Made by a program: the position numbers and the translations under genes. A stretch of DNA of 64,000 nt from Achromobacter sp. RTa (GTDB lineage: Bacteria; Pseudomonadota; Gammaproteobacteria; Burkholderiales; Burkholderiaceae_B), in contig NZ_JPYO01000002.1 of the NCBI RefSeq assembly GCF_000757485.1, positions 1 to 64,000 on the forward strand, read 5' to 3'. The notes beneath the pieces were generated by a model that was given only the letters and a program-made list of their open reading frames with translations, did no database searches and had not been told where the DNA came from. The number at the start of each line of letters is the position of its first letter. The first letter of the stretch is position 1. This document shows positions 56,634-64,000 of the stretch, in pieces.

Positions 56634-57500
56634 ATGGTTCGACTTTTCTTCATGGCGGCAGGCCTGTCCTGCCTGGGGGCTTGCGCATGGTCCGACCAGG
56701 GCGTTGCCGGATCATCCTGGCAAGGCGCGCGGCCGGCCGCGCAAGGCTTTCGTTTCGATTGGCAGTTGTCCGGCGATCCGGCCGTGGCGCCCATGCAGGT
56801 ATTCGACGACGGCAAGGAAACCTGGCTGCAATTCGCTCCCGGCCAGGCCTTGCCGGCGATCTTCGGCATAGGCAGCGATGGCGAACACGCCTTGCCGTAT
56901 TTCCGGCGCGATCCCTATGTGGTGCTGACTGGCGGCTGGAGCAGCCTTTCGTTCCGGGGAGGACGCCTGACGGCGCGGGCGCAGCGCATGCACGCCGTTG
57001 CCGAGGCCGGGGGCGAACACGCGACGCCCGCGCCGCCCGTCGCCCAGCGCATCGGGCCGGAGCCGGTTCCAGCGCCCGTCGGCGCCCTGGCTGCCGGCGG
57101 CCCCCTGGCCGTGGCGGCGGAGCCCGCAGGCCCGGCCGATGCCGGCGCAGCCGGCTCCGCCGCGCCCATGCCGCCAGAACCGGATAGCGCCGGCAATCCC
57201 GCCACGCTGTACCGCGCCGCGCCGCCCGACGCCACGTTGCGGGCCGTGCTCGCGCGTTGGGCGGGCATGGCGGGGTGGACGTTCCAGCCGCAGCACTGGG
57301 CCGTGGACGTCGACATCCCCTTGTCCGCCACGGCGGAATTCACAGGCGACTTCAAATCGGCCGTGCGTGATCTTCTGGGCGCCACCGAACTTGCGGAGAA
57401 GCCCCTGCAACCTTGCTTCTATGGCAACAAGGTGCTGCGCGTCGTGCCGCTGGCGCAGTCCTGCACGCGCACCGCCGCGCCGGGAGGGGCCGCCGCATGA
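56634..57500 (+). CDS. PilL-like pilus lipoprotein with VirB9-like and TcpQ-like domains
   Basis: This 288-residue envelope protein has a lipoprotein signal (lipobox SCLGAC, Cys17). Residues about 45-120 (MQVFDDGKETWLQF, ALPAIF, YFRRDPYVVLTG, SLSFRGGRLTARAQ) resemble the N-terminal beta domain of VirB9/TrbG/CagX. A Pro/Ala linker follows, and residues 195-280 resemble the TcpQ/PilL C-terminal domain that aids secretin assembly (ATLRAVLARWAGMAGW...FKSAVRDLLG). In R64-type operons PilL precedes the secretin PilN, as here. It overlaps pilN by 4 bp. Confidence 0.7.
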   Translation: MVRLFFMAAGLSCLGACAWSDQGVAGSSWQGARPAAQGFRFDWQLSGDPAVAPMQVFDDGKETWLQFAPGQALPAIFGIGSDGEHALPYFRRDPYVVLTGGWSSLSFRGGRLTARAQRMHAVAEAGGEHATPAPPVAQRIGPEPVPAPVGALAAGGPLAVAAEPAGPADAGAAGSAAPMPPEPDSAGNPATLYRAAPPDATLRAVLARWAGMAGWTFQPQHWAVDVDIPLSATAEFTGDFKSAVRDLLGATELAEKPLQPCFYGNKVLRVVPLAQSCTRTAAPGGAAA

Positions 57501-59077
57501 CTCGCAAACTGCTTTTGTGCGCCGTGGCGTCCGGTGTGTTGGGCGGCTGCTCCATATCGCAGCAAGTTGCCGATCTCCGCCGCGGCGCCACCGAGCGGCA
57601 GGCCGGCGTCACGGCCCGCCACCAGGCGTTCGCCGACGGGCTGGCGGACCGCCAGGCGCGCATGGCCGCGCAAGAGGTCGCCGCGCCCTGGCTGGCCGGC
57701 AAGCCGCAGCCCCTGGCGCGCGACGTGCTGCTGCCTCCCGCCTTGCAGGAGAACGTGCGCACCACGCTGATGCTGGCGGACGGCGCCGACCTGTCCTCCG
57801 TGGCGCAGCGCCTGACCGCCGCGACGGGTATCGCCGTTCGGGTGCAGCCGGATGCCTTGCTGCCGCTGGACCTCTTCCTGCCGCGGCTAGCCGTCAGCGG
57901 CGCGCTGGCCGTCCCGGCGCAGGCCAATATCGAGATCCGTGCGGGCGGCCAACCGTTGGCCGATCTGCTCGATGCCCTGGCGGCCCGCTATTCCGTGCAT
58001 TGGCGCTATGAGCGCAATGCGCTGGAGTTCTACCGCGTCGAAAGCCGGGTGTTCGACTTGCGCGCGCTGTCGCTCGCCAGCAAGGTCGACATCCGGCTGG
58101 GCCGCTCCGGCAGCGGGGAAGGGGAAGGCTTCGAAAGCGCTTCCAACACGTCGCTGTCCGCCGGCCAGCACAATGCGCTGGCCATCCTGCGCGCCAACAT
58201 CCTGCCGTTCCTGACCCGATCCGGCGTCATGGCCGAAGCCGTCGAAGGGGCCACCTCCATTGTCGTCACGGACACCCCCGAGGCGCTGGAGCGCGTCGCC
58301 CGCTATCTCGAGCGCGAGAACAAGGCGCTGACGCGCCGCGTCCGGCTGGTCTTCGAGGAAATCACCGTCATCGCCAACGAATCGGTATCGGGCGGCATCG
58401 ACTGGAATGCCGTGTACGCCGCCGCCGGGGCCACGGCCCGGCTGGCGCTGCCGGGCGGTGGCGACGCAGTGCTCGACGCCGCGGTGCGCAGCGGCCCTTT
58501 CCAGGGGTCGCAGGCCATCGTCTCCGCGCTCAGCGCGATGGGCGCCGTCGTGCGGCACAGCAAGGTTCCCGTCCTGACACTGAATCGCAGGCCAGTCACC
58601 CATGCCATCAGAACCACGTTTTCCTATATCGACCGGGTGCAAAGCACCGCCGTCCCCGGAACCACCACGGGCGGCGCCAACGGCACGCTGCCCGCGGTGT
58701 CCATCAGCCAGAAGGAAGAAACGGTCGGCTCGTTCCTCACGCTGCTGCCCGACATCCAGGAAGACGGCCAGATCCTGCTGTCGCTCGCCTACGACAACGC
58801 GGTCGCGCAGCCCTTGAAGACTATCTCTTTCGGCGAGCGCGGCAACCAGGTCCAGGTCCAGCAGATCACGATCGACGGCAATGGCACCGTGCAGCAGATC
58901 GAACTGCGGCCCGGGCAGCCCATCATCGTTTCCGGCTTCGACCGCAGCCAGGACCAGCACGAACGTCTGCGGCTTGCGCCCGGGGCGCCGCTGGTCGCGG
59001 GCGGCCAGGACAGCGGCGCCTCGGAACGCATGACGACGCTGATGCTGGTGACGGCCCAGGTCGAAGAGGGGTACTGA
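57497..59077 (+). CDS. pilN: Type IVb pilus secretin PilN
   Basis: This 526-residue outer-membrane secretin lipoprotein has lipobox LGGC at residues 15-18. The N-domains contain TTLMLADGADLSSVAQRLTAATGIAVRVQPDALLPL and a secretin N1-type fold (VVTDTPEALERVARYLERENKALTRRVRL). The secretin core follows (EETVGSFLTLLPDIQEDGQILLSLAYDNA). It forms the channel through which the pilus passes. It is coupled to the PilL-like gene by ATGA and precedes pilO2 by two bases. It matches R64/PilN rather than the type IVa PilQ secretin. Confidence 0.88.
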   Translation: MTRKLLLCAVASGVLGGCSISQQVADLRRGATERQAGVTARHQAFADGLADRQARMAAQEVAAPWLAGKPQPLARDVLLPPALQENVRTTLMLADGADLSSVAQRLTAATGIAVRVQPDALLPLDLFLPRLAVSGALAVPAQANIEIRAGGQPLADLLDALAARYSVHWRYERNALEFYRVESRVFDLRALSLASKVDIRLGRSGSGEGEGFESASNTSLSAGQHNALAILRANILPFLTRSGVMAEAVEGATSIVVTDTPEALERVARYLERENKALTRRVRLVFEEITVIANESVSGGIDWNAVYAAAGATARLALPGGGDAVLDAAVRSGPFQGSQAIVSALSAMGAVVRHSKVPVLTLNRRPVTHAIRTTFSYIDRVQSTAVPGTTTGGANGTLPAVSISQKEETVGSFLTLLPDIQEDGQILLSLAYDNAVAQPLKTISFGERGNQVQVQQITIDGNGTVQQIELRPGQPIIVSGFDRSQDQHERLRLAPGAPLVAGGQDSGASERMTTLMLVTAQVEEGY

Positions 59078-59079
59078 GC

Positions 59080-60405
59080 ATGGAGCGCGTTCCCCACTCG
59101 TTGCTGCTCGATTGTCCGGGTACCGGCAGGGCGCTGGCGTTCGGCTTGCGCTGGTTCGCGCTGATCGGCTCCAACGTGCCCGCGCTGGCACGTTCACGGG
59201 GGCGGCGTCTGCGGGCCAGCCACTACGTGGTGGGCGGAGCGCCCGCGGCGATGGCGGGCTATGGCCGGTTGCGGCCGCGGCGGCTGGGCGGCTGGCCCGC
59301 CGAACGGGCGCGTGGAAGCGGCGCGCCCCTTATCCAGGCCGCGGCACAACTCTACGCCTTGCTGTACCCAGATGGCGGGCACAGCCTGATCCGCCTGCCT
59401 GACGGCAGGCTCTGGCTGGTGGCGGCCCAGCGTGGCACGGTGCTGTCGCAGACCGACAGGCTGTTCGCGTCCCGGGACGAGGCCCTGCGCGAGCAGGCGC
59501 TGCTGCTGTCCCAGCGGCCTGCCTTGCCTGCGCGGGAGCCCGACGCAGCCTGGGCGGCGCTGCTGCAGGCGGCGGACCCCGCCTCCCAGTTGGCCGTGCT
59601 GCCGAGCCGCTGGGCCGAGGTGCCGCTCGCCTTGCGGCTGTTCCTGGCCTGCGTGGGGGTATCGGCCGTCGCGCCTGCGCTCTGGGATGCCCTGGCGCCG
59701 CGATGGCACGCGCGCGAAGCATCCGCGCCAGGCAGCCTCGACGGTGCGGCGCCTCCGCCGGATCCCTATCTCGTCTTGCTGCAAACCACCGCGGCCCATG
59801 TCCCCTCCGAACTGAACCGCGTGCTGGCCGGTGTAGGCAAGCTGCCCATACAGGTCCGGGGCTGGGCGTTGAGCCGCGCGCATTGCCTTGCGGGAGCGCA
59901 GCGCTGGACGTGTTCGGCGGCCTATGTCCGGGCTCATTCTTCCGCCACGAACCAGGCGCTGCATGCGCTGCGGCCCGCGGGCTGGGAACTGTCGTTCCAG
60001 CCGATGGAAGCGGCAACGCTGTTCTGGCGGATACCGTCGAGGCAGGCCTGGCTTGCGGACTTGTCCCTGCCCACGAGCGTCCAGGTCGATACCGAGCTGG
60101 TCACCGCCCTGCAGCGATTGCAGCCGGCATTCTCCGCTGTCGTGTTGGCGGCGGCCGCGCCGTTGCCGATATCCGCGCCGCCCGGGGCCAATGGCGCAGC
60201 TGCCGCGAATCCGGAACGGCCCGGCATTCGCCGCCGGGTCCTTACCTTGCGTGGGCCATTGCGTTCGTTCGCCTTGTTGCCGGACGCCATCTCGACGGCG
60301 CGGTGGTCGCAGCTGTCGCTCGAGATCCAGCCGCAGCCCAGCCCCGGGCTGGCCTCAAGCACGCTCATTGCTGAATTGCACGGAGAACTCTATGAACAGG
60401 AATAG
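59080..60405 (+). CDS. pilO: Type IVb pilus accessory protein PilO2
   Basis: A 441-residue protein of the PilO2 family: a cytoplasmic N-terminal domain (about 1-180), a single membrane helix (about 184-203) and a periplasmic C-terminal domain. It probably belongs to the inner-membrane platform linking the secretin with the ATPase. The assignment relies on order (between pilN and pilP) and architecture more than strong motifs. It overlaps pilP by 14 bp. Confidence 0.72.
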   Translation: MERVPHSLLLDCPGTGRALAFGLRWFALIGSNVPALARSRGRRLRASHYVVGGAPAAMAGYGRLRPRRLGGWPAERARGSGAPLIQAAAQLYALLYPDGGHSLIRLPDGRLWLVAAQRGTVLSQTDRLFASRDEALREQALLLSQRPALPAREPDAAWAALLQAADPASQLAVLPSRWAEVPLALRLFLACVGVSAVAPALWDALAPRWHAREASAPGSLDGAAPPPDPYLVLLQTTAAHVPSELNRVLAGVGKLPIQVRGWALSRAHCLAGAQRWTCSAAYVRAHSSATNQALHALRPAGWELSFQPMEAATLFWRIPSRQAWLADLSLPTSVQVDTELVTALQRLQPAFSAVVLAAAAPLPISAPPGANGAAAANPERPGIRRRVLTLRGPLRSFALLPDAISTARWSQLSLEIQPQPSPGLASSTLIAELHGELYEQE

Positions 60406-60898
60406 GGCGGACGCCCTCCGCCGCGGGCTCGCTGCCCATTTCGTCCGCAGCCTTGCGTTGTCGGCCGCGCTGGTTCCGTCCGTCCAGGCCCAGGTTCCGC
60501 CGGCCATCGCGGAAGATCCGCAAGCCTGGCCGGAAGCGGAAACCGTGCGTACGTTGTTGCGCGCCGACGCCGCCGCAGCATTGGCGGATTGCCGGGTGCC
60601 GGGCATTTGCCCAGCCGGCGCGGCATCCATGCCATCGGCGGGGCCGCAGGCGGCTTCCGCGCGCCCATACGACGACATTCGCGTGCTGGCCATATTCGGG
60701 CTCGCCCGAAGCCTGCGTGTCGATCTCAACGTCAATGGCGCCGTGCTGCGCTACCAGTCCGGCCGCAGCGCGCCTGTGGCGGGTTCCGCAGGGGCGGAGG
60801 CCTACCAGTTGCTCGCCATCGAGGATTCCTGCGTGCGGCTGCGCCGCGGCGCCCTCGAGCGCACCGCCTGCCTTGATCTCGGCAGGGCCTCTCCATGA
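60392..60898 (+). CDS. pilP: Type IVb pilus biogenesis protein PilP
   Basis: This 168-residue periplasmic protein has a signal peptide (residues 1-33, cleavage near VQAQ). The C-terminal half (residues 92-165) has the short beta-fold of PilP-type proteins (DIRVLAIFGLARSLRVDLNVNGAVLRYQSG) and two cysteines near the end that may form a disulfide. The start after GGAG at 60392 lies inside pilO. It overlaps pilQ by 4 bp. Confidence 0.72.
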   Translation: MNRNRADALRRGLAAHFVRSLALSAALVPSVQAQVPPAIAEDPQAWPEAETVRTLLRADAAAALADCRVPGICPAGAASMPSAGPQAASARPYDDIRVLAIFGLARSLRVDLNVNGAVLRYQSGRSAPVAGSAGAEAYQLLAIEDSCVRLRRGALERTACLDLGRASP

Positions 60899-62625
60899 CG
60901 GAATCCTCCTTGCTGCCCGCCGTCGCGGCCTGGCATCCGCCCGAGCTATGGACACCGGAAGACATCGGCCGCATGGCGCCAGCCTTCGTGCGAGCCCTGG
61001 GCCGTGAGTTCGACCTGGCCGCCTTGGCGGGCAGGCTTTGCCCTGTGCTGCTGGAAACCGGCGAGGTCGCGGTTTTCGCCGTGAAGGACTACATGCTGGG
61101 CGACCAGATCGACGAAATCGAACGCATGGTCAGGGCGGAGGGTTACCGGCTGGCGCGCGTGCCGCGCTATCAGTTGCCGGCTCCGCTGCTGTTGATGGTT
61201 GCCCGGGGGCAACTGGCGGCCCCGGGCCTGGCCATGCGGGGCAGGGCCCAGCAGGAAGAGCGCGCCTCCGCGCTCGCCGCGCTTTTCCTGGATATCGTGC
61301 GCTGGGGCGTGGCGCAGGGCGCGAGCGACGTGCACATCAACGTCGACCGGCGGCGCGACGCCTGCGAAATCCGCTACACGATCGGCGGCGAGTACGTCGG
61401 CACCGAGCGCTTCGCAGGCTTGTCCAATGCGACGCTGCTGGAAGTCCTGGCCGTGGCCTGGATGGACGTCAGGGGCGGCAATGGCGCGGTCTTCGATCCC
61501 GCGCAGGAACAGCAGGGGCGCATCGGGCTGGATATCGACGGCGCGCCGATCGTGCTGCGCTGGGCCTCGCTTGCCGCCGACGCCGGGCCATCCGTCTGCC
61601 TGCGGATCCTGCGGCTGGACGCCACGGCCGACGGCGATCTGCTGGCGCTGGGCTATCTGCCCGCGCAAGCGGAAACCCTGGTGCGCGCCCGCGAGCGCGA
61701 GGGCGGGGCCATCGTGCTCGCCGGCGTGGTGGGCTCGGGAAAATCCACCACCATCGCCGCGCTGATGCGCGGAATCGCCCCCACCCGCAAGGTCATTACC
61801 CTCGAGGATCCGGTGGAATACCGCATTGGAAACGCCTTGCAGAACACCCTGGGCGGCGCCTTGGCGGAGTCCGCCTGGCCGGCGTTCGACGCCAAGCTCA
61901 AGACCATCAAGCGTTCCGCGATGAACGACCTGCTGATCGGCGAGATCCGCGATAGCGATACCGGCCGCGCCTTCATGGATCTGGCCAGTTCCGGGATCAG
62001 CCTGTACACCACCACTCACGCGGCGTGCGCCGTGATGATCCCGGAACGGCTGGCCTCGGACGCGATCGGCGTATCGCGGGATTTCCTGGCTTCGCCCGGC
62101 ATACTCAAGCTGCTGGTCTATCAGACTTTGCTGCCGCGCCTGTGCGCCCGCTGCGCGCTGCCGGCGGACAGCCTGTGGGCGCCGTCCGCCGGATCGCCCG
62201 GAGCCGGAGCCGCAGTCGATTGGCGGGGATGGATCGAGCGCATGGCCGCAACGTTCCAGCTGGACTCAAGCGTGCTCAGGGTCCGGAACCCCATGGGTTG
62301 CCCGGATTGCAGGCGTCCCCACCTGCCCGAGCTCAACGGAACGGCGGGCCGCTGCGTCGCGGCCGAGATGGTCGAACCCGAACGTGTGGACGGCTTCCTC
62401 GAACGGGTGCGCGCGCGCGACAACCTGGGCCTCATGCGGCAGGCCCGGGCGGCCGGTCCGGCCGCCTGGCGCGATGACGCCACGCGCGGCGGGCAGGCGC
62501 TCGGCAGCGCCTTGTACCGGGCCAGTCTTGGCGAAATCGATCCGCGCTCGCTGTTGCGCCGCTTCGACCTCCCGGCGGGCATGCCAGGAACGGATGCGGG
62601 ATCCGTCGGAGCCACCCATGGATGA
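60895..62625 (+). CDS. pilQ: Type IVb pilus assembly ATPase PilQ (GspE family)
   Basis: This 576-residue cytoplasmic secretion ATPase powers pilus polymerisation. It has an N2-like domain (about 130-250; SDVHINVDRRRDACEIRYTI), Walker A GVVGSGKSTT (277-286), an Asp box VITLEDPVEY, a Walker B-like MNDLLIGEIRDSDTG, and a His box. A later zinc-type tetracysteine is split as CARC...CPDC. It matches R64 PilQ rather than type IVa PilB by order. It overlaps pilR by 8 bp. Confidence 0.9.
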   Translation: MTESSLLPAVAAWHPPELWTPEDIGRMAPAFVRALGREFDLAALAGRLCPVLLETGEVAVFAVKDYMLGDQIDEIERMVRAEGYRLARVPRYQLPAPLLLMVARGQLAAPGLAMRGRAQQEERASALAALFLDIVRWGVAQGASDVHINVDRRRDACEIRYTIGGEYVGTERFAGLSNATLLEVLAVAWMDVRGGNGAVFDPAQEQQGRIGLDIDGAPIVLRWASLAADAGPSVCLRILRLDATADGDLLALGYLPAQAETLVRAREREGGAIVLAGVVGSGKSTTIAALMRGIAPTRKVITLEDPVEYRIGNALQNTLGGALAESAWPAFDAKLKTIKRSAMNDLLIGEIRDSDTGRAFMDLASSGISLYTTTHAACAVMIPERLASDAIGVSRDFLASPGILKLLVYQTLLPRLCARCALPADSLWAPSAGSPGAGAAVDWRGWIERMAATFQLDSSVLRVRNPMGCPDCRRPHLPELNGTAGRCVAAEMVEPERVDGFLERVRARDNLGLMRQARAAGPAAWRDDATRGGQALGSALYRASLGEIDPRSLLRRFDLPAGMPGTDAGSVGATHG

Positions 62626-63757
62626 ATCGCTCGACCCGAAGGCGCCGGCCTGGCGCCGGCCGCTTGGCAGCGCTGCGCTGTTGCGCCTGGACGCGGCGCG
62701 CTTTCGCTCCCGCCGCGCGGACTACTACGAGTATCTGGCGGATCTGGTCGAGGGCACGCAAGGGCGCAAGAGCCTGCGCGACATCTTCGAGGACGATGCG
62801 CGGCGATACGGCCAGGACACCGTGCGCGGGCGCCTCTCGCAGCAGTGGGCGGCCGCATACCAGGATGCGGGCGGCGACCTGGGCGCCGCCTGGGCCGGCA
62901 CGCTGCCAGCCGGCGAATGCCTGTTGCTCAGTTGCGTGCAGGACGAAGGCGGGGACCTCGCCGCCGCGCTGCGGGATCTGGCGCGCGCGGCGCGGCAGGC
63001 CGCGGACGCCTGGCTGGCTCTCGCGTCGGCGGCGGCGGCGGGCGTGTTGGCTGCTGCCGTCGCCTTTGCGTTGTTATGCGCCATTCCGTTCTTCACCGTA
63101 CCGCGCTTGCAGCGCGTGTTCCAGGCCGTGCCGGCGGAAGACTACGCCGCCCTGACCCGCGCCTTGTTCGCGCTCGCCGAGGGCCTGAAGGCATGGCTGC
63201 CATTGTGGCTGGTGCTGGTGTTCGGTCTGGCCGCGCTGGGTTTCTGGTCGCTGCCGCACTTCACCGGGCCGGTCAGGGCGCGGCTCGACCGCTGGCTGCT
63301 CTGGCGGCTGTACCGCGATTTCCATGCCATCCGCTTTCTTTCCCTGTTGGCGGTGCTGGTCAGGCAGCACGGCTCCGCCGATACCCGCCTGCGGCGAGCG
63401 CTGGCGGTGCAGGCGCGCGGCGCGCCGCCCTGGCTGCTGGCGCACCTCCAGGACATGCTGGCGCGGATCGACGCCGGCCTGACCGGCCCGGAAATATTCG
63501 GCACGGGCCTGCTCGAGGCGGAAACCTGGTGGTACATGGCCGACATGATCGACGCGCTGGGCATGGAGGCCGGCCTGGCCCGGGCCCGCCAGCGTGTGGA
63601 GGGGCGCCTGCTCGCGCATGTGCGGCGGCAGGCGTCGGCACTGCGCTGGCTGCTGCTGATTGCATCGGTCGCGGCGGTGTTGGGGATCGCGCTCTGGCAT
63701 TACGGCGTGATCGACGAATTGCGCCAGGCGCTTACCAATTTCTATGCCAGCCGGTAG
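62618..63757 (+). CDS. pilR: Type IVb pilus inner-membrane platform protein PilR
   Basis: A 379-residue GspF/TadB-type (T2SSF) protein with membrane helices at about 133-158, 193-213 and 348-368 and two cytoplasmic F domains. It is the platform on which the ATPase acts to extract pilin from the membrane. The ATG at 62618 overlaps the pilQ end. The order pilQ-pilR-pilS is that of IncI R64 thin pili. Confidence 0.85.
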   Translation: MDESLDPKAPAWRRPLGSAALLRLDAARFRSRRADYYEYLADLVEGTQGRKSLRDIFEDDARRYGQDTVRGRLSQQWAAAYQDAGGDLGAAWAGTLPAGECLLLSCVQDEGGDLAAALRDLARAARQAADAWLALASAAAAGVLAAAVAFALLCAIPFFTVPRLQRVFQAVPAEDYAALTRALFALAEGLKAWLPLWLVLVFGLAALGFWSLPHFTGPVRARLDRWLLWRLYRDFHAIRFLSLLAVLVRQHGSADTRLRRALAVQARGAPPWLLAHLQDMLARIDAGLTGPEIFGTGLLEAETWWYMADMIDALGMEAGLARARQRVEGRLLAHVRRQASALRWLLLIASVAAVLGIALWHYGVIDELRQALTNFYASR

Positions 63758-63814
63758 GCGGCAGGCGCCGGCGGCTCGTTACGCCGCCGGCGCTTCATCA
63801 CCCAGGAGACAAGC

Positions 63815-64000
63815 ATGCGGCTTTCCAATGAGTTCCACGCCAGCGCCATCCGGCAACGGGGTTTTTCGCTGATGGAAGTATCCATCGTCACCGCCATCGT
63901 CCTGCTGATCGCGATCGTCGGCATTCCGGCCATCGGCGCCTATGTCATCGAAAACAAGGTGCCCAAGGTCGGCGAAGAGTTGCAGCGTTTCATCGCCAGC
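63815..64000 (+). CDS. pilS: Type IVb prepilin PilS (partial, cut by window end)
   Basis: Only the first 62 codons are present. A 16-residue basic leader ends in QRG, and the mature chain starts FSLMEVSIVTAIVLLIAIVGIP with the required glutamate at +5, followed by a long helix. The short-to-medium leader and position after pilR fit PilS, the major pilin of R64-type pili. AGGAG precedes the ATG. The rest of the gene and any pilT, pilU or pilV lie outside. Confidence 0.85.
   Translation, partial: MRLSNEFHASAIRQRGFSLMEVSIVTAIVLLIAIVGIPAIGAYVIENKVPKVGEELQRFIAS

Overview
The window is GC-rich (about two-thirds G+C by eye) chromosomal DNA from a betaproteobacterium of the Alcaligenaceae, most like Bordetella or Achromobacter. 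The case rests on gene content and order: yebC-purD-hemF-nadD-rsfS-rlmH-maf, a parE-(YcxB-like)-parC locus, an ectRABCD operon next to a TAXI-type TRAP transporter, and an aromatic amine dehydrogenase cluster closely resembling aauBEDA of Alcaligenes faecalis. No phage, insertion sequence, CRISPR array, rRNA or tRNA was seen. Genus is inferred, not proven.

Layout. 1-5436 holds tandem terminators and a leftward housekeeping run (yebC, purD, hemF, nadD, rsfS, rlmH, maf). 5598-9351 holds a HerA-like ATPase, a tartrate-type dehydrogenase and an orphan sialyltransferase-like protein. 9400-14246 is a leftward EmrAB/NodT-type tripartite drug pump with its MarR repressor and two matching palindromic operators. 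14278-17254 has two divergent EamA transporters and a quinone oxidoreductase. 17488-24439 is a complete amine-oxidation unit: aldehyde dehydrogenase, SphA-like outer-membrane protein, aromatic amine dehydrogenase large subunit, MauE- and MauD-like maturation proteins, the TTQ-bearing small subunit, a c-type cytochrome and a FeaR-like AraC regulator. 24488-38957 is mostly housekeeping: queH, glnE, yhdP, rho, trxA, parE, parC. 38964-46426 has a DUF418 membrane protein and a leftward TRAP-TAXI/transaminase/RpiR operon. 46692-50571 is ectRABCD for ectoine and hydroxyectoine. 50728-56422 has a MOSC protein, a guanidinium exporter behind an apparent guanidine-II riboswitch, panD, a 2Fe-2S flavin reductase, and a DadA-like oxidase with a sugar-type binding protein. 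56634 to the end is the start of an R64/Tcp-like type IVb pilus operon (pilL-like, pilN, pilO2, pilP, pilQ, pilR, pilS), cut off inside the prepilin.

How it fits together. In the amine cluster, primary aromatic amines would be deaminated in the periplasm by the TTQ enzyme, electrons would leave through azurin and/or the cytochrome, and the aldehyde would be oxidised in the cytoplasm. The most interesting points are: TTQ cofactor synthesis with no MauG in the cluster; a cytochrome with no methionine after its haem motif; a pilus lipoprotein joining a VirB9/CagX-like domain to a TcpQ-type domain; a guanidine-II riboswitch whose first hairpin begins at the predicted transcription start; and a ten-codon leader ORF overlapping the ectR start.
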